Part shown: in pieces, positions 9,210-19,100 of the stretch
Layout of the letters: each line of letters begins with the position of its first letter
Position numbering within the stretch: position 1 is the first letter of the stretch
Assembly: GCA_947498815.1 (NCBI GenBank)
Contig: CANMLU010000001.1
Coordinates: 1-64,000, forward strand
Direction: 5' to 3'
Source: an uncultured Aquimarina sp.
GTDB taxonomy: Bacteria; Bacteroidota; Bacteroidia; Flavobacteriales; Flavobacteriaceae
DNA: 64,000 bases
Translations under genes and position numbers: made by a program
The notes under the pieces: generated by a model
Databases searched by the model: none
Seen by the model: the letters and a program-made list of their open reading frames with translations, nothing else
Told to the model about the DNA's origin: nothing

Positions 9210-12200
9210 TTATTTTCGGATTAATCTTGTTATAATCTCTTCACCATCTTGGGTGATCACTTTTACAAAATATATCCCATTGCGAAGTGCAGAAACATCA
9301 TACGTGTTTTGCGAAGTTTGTATCACTACTTTACCTAGTGCATCATAAACCTCAATATTTTTAACTTCTTTATTGAGTTTTACCAATCCATTGGCAGGGT
9401 TGGGATACATTGCAAAATTTTGATCTATGCTTGGTGTTTTGTTCTCTGCTTTGAAATAGAAAACTTGAGTTTGGTCCACAGACTTGGCAGTGAACTCTAT
9501 TACCACTCTGTACTGCCCGGGATCTGTAATTTGGCAATCCAAATTTGTAGATATATTAAACCAATCTGAGCTACAACCAGAATCTGTTGTCGGACAATCG
9601 TCCTCTAGCTCAATATCACAGGTAATATCATTAATTTTTTGCCAAACTATAGAAGCTACACCGCTAAAAGGAAGATCTAGTTCTTCTCCGTTTGCATCCT
9701 CAATGGTAACAGTAGGGTAAACTTTACCCGTTACTGCACAAAAGATGATTTCATCAGCATATTCAAGAATTGGGTTTTGAGCTGTAGATTCAACTACTAC
9801 TACTTGTTGAATCGTGCAACCACCTACATCAATTACCGAAATAATATAATCTCTTGGTTTACCTATCCTAAAGATGTTTGAAGTTTGCGAAAAAATTACA
9901 GCAGATGTTTGCGCATCCTTAAGTTCGTAGGTATATGGTGCGGTACCACCAAACGCGTTTATTTCGATCGTACCATCTGCATCATTTGTTATAGGAGTTA
10001 CTTTTAAGTCTAAAGAAATAGGAGTAGGTTCGCTTATAGTAACATCAGCAATTTGTTCGCATCCATTTCCATCACCAATAGCTATTGTATAATTACCTTC
10101 ATCCAATCCTGTGAAAATAAATTCGGTATCACTAGTCAGCGTAGTATCCAAAATATTTCCAGAAAGTGATAATGTGTAGGTATATGGTGATGTACCACCT
10201 GCAACCGCTACTCTAATCAAACCGTCCTGGTTTCCATCGCCACAAGTCTTATCGGTTGACTCTATATTTATTTCCAAAGATTCAGGTTGTGCTACAATAA
10301 ATTGTGTAGCTTCAGTATCATTGACGACATACTCATAGTTTCCGGCACTTAAACCTTCAAAAAAAGCATCGTTTTGAGGACCACGGTTAATGTCTATTCC
10401 CAAGTAATTCGTTCCTTTTAATGTATACGTATACGTTCCTGATCCACCTGTAACTGCAGATGTTATTGATGCGGTGTTATCTCCAAAACATAAAACATCC
10501 ACGTTTTCTTGATTTAGTGTAACAACTATTGGCTCTGGGGCCGGTAATAGCGTAACAAGACTTACTACTCTGCACCCCTTTGCATCTCTAACGACAATTG
10601 GGTATGTCGCAGGAGATAAATCAGAAAACACATTATTAGTGCCAAAGGTGGTGTCATTAATACTATACTCGTAAGGTGGTGTACCTCCGGTTGCGTTGAT
10701 CTCTATAATACCACCGGCTTCATTAGTAACCTCTGTAACATCTAAGCTAGAAACAATTGGATCAGGCTCTATGATTGCAATATCATCAGCTGAATTTATA
10801 CATCCTATAGCATCTTCTACCTCTACTCTATATGTTCCTGGGGTAAGTCCTTCAAATATGTGTTCACCCATTAATCCATCAACATTATCTTCTATAATAT
10901 AAAATAAAGGAGTTCCAGAATAATTATATAAAGAATAAACGTACGGTGGCGTACCTCCAGAAGAGATGACTCTAATGTTTCCGTCATCCTCGCCATTACA
11001 GCTTACAGGATTAGATTCTACGATACTCTCTAGTTGCTGTGGTTGTGTGATTGCAAATGGAATAACTTCTATACCATTTACAATGTATTCATAATTTCCG
11101 GCACTTAAATTACCAAAGAAAGCATCCCCTTGAGGGCCTAGATTAATAACTTGCCCAATATAATTTGTTCCTTGAACTGAATATGAATACACTCCCGACC
11201 CACCAGTTACGGTTGAAGTAATTGATGCATTATCTAAACCAAAACAGGTGATGTAGGTGTTTTCTGTATTCAATACAACATTAATTGGTTCTGGAGCTGG
11301 GTTAATAGTAACATTGGTTTGAACAGGACATTCATTGCTGTCAGTGGTCGTTATTATATAATCCCCCGCAGCAAGTAAACTAAAGACATTTGATGTTGTT
11401 GGTGCACTGTTATTTATCGCATATATGTAAGGTGGTGTGCCTCCAGTAGCATTTACAGTAATCTCTCCAGTTCCTTCAAATGTAGTGGGCTGTGTAACTG
11501 AAACATTAATGTCAATTGAAGTCGGTTCAGTCACGGTCACATTGTTGGTCAAAGAGTTACATGCAGTATTAACATCTACAACTCTTGCAATATAACTTCC
11601 CGCAGCGAGGCCTGTAATTACTATTGGAACTGTTGGAGAAGAACCTGCAAGAAAAACACTACCAGTACCTGATTCTATAATTTCATAGTTATATGTTGCA
11701 TTCGGTTCATTACCAGTTGGAGTTAATGAAATCGACCCATCACTATCTCCATTACAACTCACTTCACTTATCACGGTTGCATTAAAATCTATCTGTTCTA
11801 AAGGATCAACTGTTAATGTTGATAGCGAAAATATACAATTATCTATTTCTTGATTACGAATGTATACAGTATAGGTTCCAGCTGTATTTATAGGAATATC
11901 GAGAGGATCTGCTGAGATTGCTGTGAAAACACCGGTTGAAGTAAGACTCCACTCATAGTTACCCGAACCTCCTGTTATATTACTTACTCTTAATATCGCA
12001 TCTTCATTTCCACTATCACAGCTCAACTCTTTATACAAGACTACATCTGCAGATACATCTATAGGTGGGGTTATAGCCACCGTTTGTGTATACGAACAAT
12101 CTCCATCAAAAGATAAAACTTCGACCTCATACGTATCTGGGTTTAATCCCGTAAATACATTGTTAGGATCTGTTACTGGGCCTACAGAATCCGTAAACGG

Positions 12201-14921
12201 ACCTGTACTACTAGTGATAGTGTATGTGTAATTAGCCTCTCCATCGATAACGGCTATATTAATTGATCCCGTATCACCCGAACAAAGTGGGCTCTCGGCC
12301 TGAATACTTACATTGGCTTCTAGAGCCTCAAGCATTATCTCGGTTTGAAGTATACATAAAGGGTCTCCTACCTGTCGTGAGTTTATGGTATGGACTCCCG
12401 GTTCTGTTAAATTAATAAATCGAGGAGCTATTTGATATAATGTTCCTATTCCACTTGGTGATACTAACTGATACTCATATTGGTTTGAAAAATTTGCTAC
12501 TTCAATGATACCAGCTTCATCACATATAATTGGTTTGACAACAACAGCTTCTGGTTCTAAATCGTTTTTAAATACATTGAAGTAAAATTGTACAGGACAA
12601 CTATTGAAAATAGCCGTGATCCTGTACTCCCCAGCCTGAGAAACTGTAAATACTCGTTCTGTGCCTACTTGTGTCCATTCTGGGTCACAAAGGCTATCTA
12701 TCGTAGGACAATTAGGGTCTCTTATCACTGCAGCACAGGCTGCGGGGTCCAAACGTTCCCAGGTTATAGTTGTTGCATCAACAAATCCAGAATCCAAATC
12801 TATTGTTGACCCTGATCCACATAAGAAAATCTCTGGTAAATCTTCACCTGTGATTGGACAAGTTCTGATGTTACCATTAGCGTTGGGGGTAGAATCTAAA
12901 TTGTTGACAATGTCTATAATTGGGTTAATAATTCCATTTAACGAAGTTACATTAAATGTTTCAGCAATATTTTGACAACCTGGATTACCAGATTTTGTTA
13001 CTTTATAATTACCTGGTTGTGTAACTGTAAGTATTTGATTTGTACCCAACACTACGCTAGGATTACTCGTGTCAACCCACTCATAACTTGAAAAGCCCGC
13101 CCCAGCAGTAAGATCAACAGATGCTCCACAAAGTAGTACATCTAACTGTTGGTCACAAAGTGACAGATCAACAAATACACTTGTGGGTCCTTGAAGATCA
13201 AAATTACAAACGTCTTGTTCAATTATACTGGGTTCCGAACCTATACTGGCAAAAGAAATTACACCTGTATATGTGCTATACGCGGTGCTCTGAATCTCTC
13301 CGGTACATGTTTCAGCAAGCAATGAACAATCGGCTATTACATTAACTCCATAACGAAATGATAAAGGACCATCAAAACGCTCTACAAAATTATCATCAAT
13401 AGTGATATTGATCTCTCTAGCTACTTCGTTATAAGTATAATTAATTCCAGGGCTTGCTACAACAGTGCTCACGCCTGCAAAATCAACCTCATCTGGTATT
13501 GCAACTTTGATTGAAGTACTCGTGAGATCTTCATTTCCTTGATTTTGAATGGTTAATTCATAATATAATTGATCCGCCAGGTACACATTGCCTCCCGTAA
13601 TGTCCACTCCATTAACATCAAGAACTCGATTTATAACTGATAGCTTTGGTTCTATAACTTCGACCTGAAAAGAATTAAAAAACACTCTGTAACGATCTGC
13701 ATCGGTGGTTATTCGAAAATCTACAGATGTTTGATCATTCCCAATTAACCAGTTTGGTCCTGATTGTTGGTTCGGAATATCAAAAATATCGGCGTCAAAA
13801 CCTAAAGTATTTCTAGATGCTGGAGCACGCAACGGCCGATCCACATAATTGCCATCCACAGTAATCGAACTATCAAAAAAATTATTCGATGTATTTGCTG
13901 GAGACGTAAACAGACTTGCTTCACTTCCATCTGGTTTTGTAATCATAAGTCTGTCTCCTATTATATCAAAATCCCCTTCTAAAGTTGCAATGGCATATCT
14001 TGCATTTACTGGAAGTGGTGGTGGCAAGGTTCTAAACCCTGTATACGTAAATGTTTTATTACCCTCGGCACTATTATCTCTAGAAACATCTAAAAACCCT
14101 GAGTTTGTACTGATATACTTTTTAGGTAAGTTCGCATCTTCATAAACGATTACTAAAACCCATCCTCCAGAAATACCGGCAGAATTATTAGCTGCCATTC
14201 CGGTTGTGGCTCTCATATTGGCAACGGTATATGTTCCATCAGGATCAGACAAACCTTTTACTATATCCGTAACATCTGTATAGCATACATAGGGCATATC
14301 TTCTACACCTATGTCATTTGGGTTTGTTACAGTATTGCGGTATCCATCATAAAGTACAGTTGTACTAGAAGTTGGAATATCTATATAGTTTGTTGCGCCA
14401 GGTGTTTTAAACTTTAAAGTTCTAAAATCAGGTCTGCTATCTGGCAAAGGCAAATTCTCATATCTTGCGTAATTTCCATCCGAATCTGTTCCGATGCTAT
14501 TCGTTCTATCAACATAATATGCTGCAGACCAATACAAGCCGGCATAGGCAACTTTTGCACAGCCTGGATTTTCGCTCACAAAATCAGCACTACTAGAGCT
14601 AAAGGTCGTAGGATCCTGATCAATATCAATATACCCAAAAGTCTTACGATTGTTAGTACCAGGACCATTATAGTCGTCATTAGGAACATACTGTTGGTTC
14701 ATTCCGAATTCATTAACAAATATGTCATTAGGCCCAACGATAGAATTGGCAATCATTTTTAGTTCTCCGTGTATTGTAAATGTACTGTTAGGTACTACAT
14801 CAAATGGAACTGCAATTGGGTCTGGAGTTGCCACGTTCTGGGCAGTAAGACTTGTTACTCCAAATACTAAAAAAGCAAGTAACAAAAAGCATGCTTTTTC
14901 AAAACGTAAAGGTTTTTTCAT
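9210..14921 (-). CDS. Giant SprB-repeat surface adhesin with type A T9SS sorting domain
   Basis: A 1903-aa predicted secreted surface protein. An N-terminal signal peptide (ending near SLTAQ) is followed by a ~550-aa region clearly homologous to the N-terminus of the ~3630-aa protein upstream (shared GELKMIAN, VNEFG, PNDDYNGP, KTFGYIDID, AGLYW). Next are a bacterial-surface DUF11-like segment, a Cys-rich module, then about ten SprB-type repeats (C-x-G-x-x-D-G-x-I ... GGTPPYxY ... GxYxVxVxDxxGC) at roughly residues 860-1730. The C-terminus (YPNPANGLVKL ... GIYFVKVITQDG ... LIRK) is the Por secretion-system type A sorting domain, so export is by T9SS and the protein is probably anchored on the surface. 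It follows an intrinsic terminator and may be its own transcription unit. Function in adhesion or gliding is inferred from the repeats. Confidence 0.9.
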   Translation of the reverse strand: MKKPLRFEKACFLLLAFLVFGVTSLTAQNVATPDPIAVPFDVVPNSTFTIHGELKMIANSIVGPNDIFVNEFGMNQQYVPNDDYNGPGTNNRKTFGYIDIDQDPTTFSSSSADFVSENPGCAKVAYAGLYWSAAYYVDRTNSIGTDSDGNYARYENLPLPDSRPDFRTLKFKTPGATNYIDIPTSSTTVLYDGYRNTVTNPNDIGVEDMPYVCYTDVTDIVKGLSDPDGTYTVANMRATTGMAANNSAGISGGWVLVIVYEDANLPKKYISTNSGFLDVSRDNSAEGNKTFTYTGFRTLPPPLPVNARYAIATLEGDFDIIGDRLMITKPDGSEASLFTSPANTSNNFFDSSITVDGNYVDRPLRAPASRNTLGFDADIFDIPNQQSGPNWLIGNDQTSVDFRITTDADRYRVFFNSFQVEVIEPKLSVINRVLDVNGVDITGGNVYLADQLYYELTIQNQGNEDLTSTSIKVAIPDEVDFAGVSTVVASPGINYTYNEVAREINITIDDNFVERFDGPLSFRYGVNVIADCSLLAETCTGEIQSTAYSTYTGVISFASIGSEPSIIEQDVCNFDLQGPTSVFVDLSLCDQQLDVLLCGASVDLTAGAGFSSYEWVDTSNPSVVLGTNQILTVTQPGNYKVTKSGNPGCQNIAETFNVTSLNGIINPIIDIVNNLDSTPNANGNIRTCPITGEDLPEIFLCGSGSTIDLDSGFVDATTITWERLDPAACAAVIRDPNCPTIDSLCDPEWTQVGTERVFTVSQAGEYRITAIFNSCPVQFYFNVFKNDLEPEAVVVKPIICDEAGIIEVANFSNQYEYQLVSPSGIGTLYQIAPRFINLTEPGVHTINSRQVGDPLCILQTEIMLEALEANVSIQAESPLCSGDTGSINIAVIDGEANYTYTITSSTGPFTDSVGPVTDPNNVFTGLNPDTYEVEVLSFDGDCSYTQTVAITPPIDVSADVVLYKELSCDSGNEDAILRVSNITGGSGNYEWSLTSTGVFTAISADPLDIPINTAGTYTVYIRNQEIDNCIFSLSTLTVDPLEQIDFNATVISEVSCNGDSDGSISLTPTGNEPNATYNYEIIESGTGSVFLAGSSPTVPIVITGLAAGSYIARVVDVNTACNSLTNNVTVTEPTSIDINVSVTQPTTFEGTGEITVNATGGTPPYIYAINNSAPTTSNVFSLLAAGDYIITTTDSNECPVQTNVTINPAPEPINVVLNTENTYITCFGLDNASITSTVTGGSGVYSYSVQGTNYIGQVINLGPQGDAFFGNLSAGNYEYIVNGIEVIPFAITQPQQLESIVESNPVSCNGEDDGNIRVISSGGTPPYVYSLYNYSGTPLFYIIEDNVDGLMGEHIFEGLTPGTYRVEVEDAIGCINSADDIAIIEPDPIVSSLDVTEVTNEAGGIIEINATGGTPPYEYSINDTTFGTNNVFSDLSPATYPIVVRDAKGCRVVSLVTLLPAPEPIVVTLNQENVDVLCFGDNTASITSAVTGGSGTYTYTLKGTNYLGIDINRGPQNDAFFEGLSAGNYEYVVNDTEATQFIVAQPESLEINIESTDKTCGDGNQDGLIRVAVAGGTSPYTYTLSLSGNILDTTLTSDTEFIFTGLDEGNYTIAIGDGNGCEQIADVTISEPTPISLDLKVTPITNDADGTIEINAFGGTAPYTYELKDAQTSAVIFSQTSNIFRIGKPRDYIISVIDVGGCTIQQVVVVESTAQNPILEYADEIIFCAVTGKVYPTVTIEDANGEELDLPFSGVASIVWQKINDITCDIELEDDCPTTDSGCSSDWFNISTNLDCQITDPGQYRVVIEFTAKSVDQTQVFYFKAENKTPSIDQNFAMYPNPANGLVKLNKEVKNIEVYDALGKVVIQTSQNTYDVSALRNGIYFVKVITQDGEEIITRLIRK

Positions 14922-15049
14922 ATGGTTAGTTTATAATTTGTTTCGTTTATTGATTTGATTGTTTTTATTAAATTGTATACGTAGAAAACATCCAAAGTTT
15001 GTTACATCATTCTTATACTATTTTCTATACTAATTAGTTCTTTTACATT

Positions 15050-15081
15050 AAAAATCTTACCCCAAATGAGGTAAGATTTTT
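15050..15081. terminator. Bidirectional terminator between the PorP/SprF gene and the 1903-aa adhesin
   Basis: AAAAATCTTACC (15050-15061) pairs perfectly with GGTAAGATTTTT (15070-15081), with an 8-base loop. It lies just downstream of the PorP/SprF stop codon and upstream of the type A adhesin, so it probably ends the four-gene surface-protein operon. Confidence 0.85.
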
Positions 15082-15107
15082 ATTTATTATTATTTTCTTA
15101 GTCTATC

Positions 15108-16064
15108 TTAATATGTACATCCACATTTACTCTGTCTACACCCAAAGTCTAATCCCAGGGTGATCATATGCGATCCGGCAGCCGATGTTGGTTGTAAAAC
15201 CTCATTGACATTAACCTGATATCCATACGCTACATAAAAGTTGGATTTCTTAAATCCTATCATAGGTGATAAAGAAACTGGTTTAAAATCTTGATCTACC
15301 AGAGATCGTAAACTCATTCCTATCCAATAATAGTCACCTCGGTGCATTTTACGTACTTTAAGGTTAAGATCAGTGGTAGAACGACCATCTCCCGCAAAGT
15401 TTTGATATAACACTGAAGGCTCTATTTCTATATCACTAAATCTATGATAAAAAGTATATCCAGAATATAAATAATAGTTTTGTATTTGAGAAGGCTCTGT
15501 TGGATTAAAGTCATCAAGCTCTTTTTGTAATAAATTTACAGCATTGGCACTCAAAAAGAATCTTCCTAATCTATATAATAATGCAATATCAAAGTTAGAA
15601 TCATTAACACTAATATCCGCCAGTCCTGGATTAAAGGGGTTATCTGGATCGCCATCATTAAACTCGGAAGTATCAATTCCAAACTGAGTAAATTTATAAC
15701 TAATACCAAAAGATAGATATTGATTGTCATATTCGCTCAATGTCAAGTGATGTGCAAAAGACAACTGAATCCCTCGTTGTGTTGTAAAACCATTTTGGTC
15801 ATTAAACAAAATAGCACCAACACCTGAACGGTCTGAAATCCTACCATCCATAGATAACGATTGTGTTCCAGGAGCATCTTCAATGCTAACCCATTGCTCG
15901 AAACCTGAAGCTCTAACCTGCCAGCAATCTCCGATACCTGCATACGCAGAGGATATTAAATATGGGTTATCTGCAATGTACTGGTTCTGTACAGGGGCAA
16001 AAAACTCCTGAGCAAAAGTGCAATAACTTGCAAATAGACTAAATATTAAAATATACTTCTTCAT
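15108..16064 (-). CDS. PorP/SprF-family type IX secretion membrane protein
   Basis: A 318-aa predicted outer-membrane beta-barrel. It has a signal peptide (ending near CTFAQ), the early motif FFAPVQNQYIADNPYLISSAYAG typical of PorP/SprF proteins (first strands and 'NPA'-like segment), then alternating strand-forming stretches to an aromatic last residue. SprF is required for surface delivery of SprB in Flavobacterium johnsoniae, and SprF-like proteins support secretion of type B-domain cargo. This gene follows the type B giant adhesin by 92 bp, just as sprF follows sprB, so it is probably that cargo's dedicated partner (inference). The C-terminus is odd: it ends GCRQSKCGCTY, with three Cys in eleven residues. 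An intrinsic terminator follows. Confidence 0.92.
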   Translation of the reverse strand: MKKYILIFSLFASYCTFAQEFFAPVQNQYIADNPYLISSAYAGIGDCWQVRASGFEQWVSIEDAPGTQSLSMDGRISDRSGVGAILFNDQNGFTTQRGIQLSFAHHLTLSEYDNQYLSFGISYKFTQFGIDTSEFNDGDPDNPFNPGLADISVNDSNFDIALLYRLGRFFLSANAVNLLQKELDDFNPTEPSQIQNYYLYSGYTFYHRFSDIEIEPSVLYQNFAGDGRSTTDLNLKVRKMHRGDYYWIGMSLRSLVDQDFKPVSLSPMIGFKKSNFYVAYGYQVNVNEVLQPTSAAGSHMITLGLDFGCRQSKCGCTY

Positions 16065-16156
16065 CTAACATTAAAAATTACAGATCATTAACTTCTCTCT
16101 TTCTTTACTCATTTACTTTATCCATACTGTTTTATAACTCACTTAGACTCTATATA

Positions 16157-19100
16157 TTATCTATATAAGGTAAAGTGACCTGTAAACTCTCTATTATCAA
16201 CATCATTAAGAATTATTGTGAACCAATAATCTCCTGAAGGAAGTTGTTTTCCTTGATAAAGACCATCCCATCCTTTTTCATTTCCTCTAAACTCGGCCAA
16301 CATTCTACCATATCTATCAAATACCATTACTTCCATGTTTTCGAAGAAGAAAGGATCTGTAGTAGTTCCTGGTGGCAAAATCTGTCTTGGATACCAGTAA
16401 CTATCATCATCTGGTGTTTCTGGTCTATCCACTCCCGGTGTAAAGTAATTCGGGATACGAATATTGATGTATGTCAGGTCGTACGTTCCTATAATCTCAC
16501 ATCCACGAGCATCTATCACACGCAGCACATAAGTTGCGGTCTCACGTATTGTAAATACATTACCATTAACTGCAATGTCATACGTTACTTGATCAATAGT
16601 TTGACCATCTTCTAGTATACCTACCAGGAATGTGTAGAACGGTTCATCCGGTAACTGAGTACCTCCAGTCACTGTAATTTCATACTCATTAGGATCCTGT
16701 GGGTTTCCTGTCATTACAGGAACAGGGATCGTTAATGGTGTATACTCCTCTATAGTAATTGTTCCTAATGGTACTTCACAACCAAGGTATTGCATGATAC
16801 CTTCATACTGTCCCGGTTCTACCTGGAAGGTTCTTTCCATGCTTATATTATTAGCAGGATTAGGCGTTCCATTGACACCGTTTATGGTATAAATTACATC
16901 CAATGCTTCGGATTCTGCATTTACATCAAAGTCTATATAATACACTTCTTCAGATGTCATTACAGGATTTAATGGATCTGTATAATCATAAACCGGACAG
17001 TCCAAACGTTGCTCAAGTGTACCTTGCAGATCAACTCCAGGTTCAATTTCGATAGGATATGCAAGTTCACAATTCACATTGTTTTGAGAATCTCTAATAA
17101 ATATCGTATTCGTTCCTCCTGCAAGCATATCAATAAACAAGTTCGTTGGATCTGCTACCGCAATATAGGTAATACCATCACGACTCCAGAAATATGCTGG
17201 GTCTGCAGGGTCCGACGGTGCTAATCCACCTGTAATGGATATATTGGCTGTTCCGTTCATATCACCAGCACATTCTTCGGCTGTAGTGCTTATTGTAGTC
17301 GCCTCAATTGCTGCTGGCTCGATAATAATAATATCCAAAATCGTAAATGGACATCCATTACTATCTTCTACTTCTACACGATATGTATCTGCTGGTAGAT
17401 CTTCAAAAGTATGCTCTCCTGGCAGTTCATCTACATCATCTTCAATAAATGGAGCAATTACAACATTATCATTACTATCATATAACGAATAGAAATATGG
17501 CGCAGTACCTCCTGTTGCCGTCACTCGAATACTACCATCTGTTTCACCGTTACAAGAAATAGGCTCTTCAAAAGCTAATGCTTCAAATAATGGTGGTTGT
17601 GTAATTTGGAAATCAAGACGTATTTCTGTACAATCCTCACTAGTAACTATATAAGTATAATTTCCAGTAGGTGCGTTTGCAAGCAAACCTCCAAAGAAAC
17701 TAGTATCCTGAGTATCTGTTGCTAATGGTCCTGGCAATGTAACGGCAGCACCTAAATAATCAACTCCTTCAACTCGATATTGATAATTACCCAAACCTCC
17801 AGATACAGCAGCATCAACAGATCCCGTGTTTTCACCAAAACATACGATCATGAAGTTACTCTCATCCAAGGTTGCCATAAAAGGCTCTGGTAATCGTACT
17901 TGTATATTGTTGGACGCTTCAGACGTACAACCTCTGGAGTCACGTGCATAGAACTGGTAATCTCCTTCTGCCAATCCATTAAATTCATCTCCTCCTGCAC
18001 CGGTTCCTGCTACTTCAGTTCCACTGGTATTAATATAAAAATATGTATACCCTGGGGTTCCACCATTACCAGATACTGTTATTGTATTTGGATTAGGAGT
18101 GTTACAACTCTCACCAGAAGCCAGCACATTAACTGTAACAGGGTCTGGAGCAGTTATTCTTACATTGGCAGTATCTCCACAATTTAAATTGTCGGATACG
18201 GTAACAATATAATCTGCATTATTATTAGGTGGCAAATCAGACCACGTATATACATTCGTTGTACTCGTTACCGGTCCGGAAACAGATCCATCAGGTAAGG
18301 TAAGTGTAAATTGATATAATCCTACTCCCTGACCTCCTGTTACCGTTGCCACAATTTGACCATTGGTGCTATCCGAACAGTCCAATGCAACCACTGGTGG
18401 CGAAGCCACAGTAATCGGATTAGGTGGCTGAATATTGAACGGTAATGTTACCACACAACTTCTGGTATCCTGTACCAATATTTCATAGTCTATTCCTGCA
18501 GGTGCTACACCTCCGTCTAAACCAAAACCTCCAAAGGTTGGATCTGTACCAAAAGGCACTAATATCGTTACGCCACCTGCCGTCTGCAACTGATACTGCA
18601 ATGCTCCGGTTCCTCCGCTTGCGACTACTTCAACTGTAGCATCACCTCCTGGAACACACGTTTCAGGATTTAATGGGTTTATACTAGCACTAATAACTGG
18701 TGCTGGTGCGATTGGTATGGAATTCGAAATATCCGTACATGTTGATGGTGGCAATGGAGATAATGGTGGCGTAGCCGTAACTTCAACTGTTACCAATCCT
18801 TCTGGCAATCCAGGTATCGTTTCTGGTGTAGCCGTATTACCTGATCCTGAAACTGTAGTTCCCGAAGGAGCAACAGTCGCAACATAATCATATGCACCCG
18901 TATATCCTGATACTGTTAATACAACCGAACCATCTGCTGGTGTATTGAAACAAGTAATATCATTACCCAAGGTAATAGTAGCCTCCAGCATATCATACAT
19001 TGGTACTCTATATTCTGTTCTAATACTACATCCTGTACCTACATCAGTAATCTCAAAAATATAGTTAGCTCCAGCCGGTAATCCTGGCATGGTAAACGTT

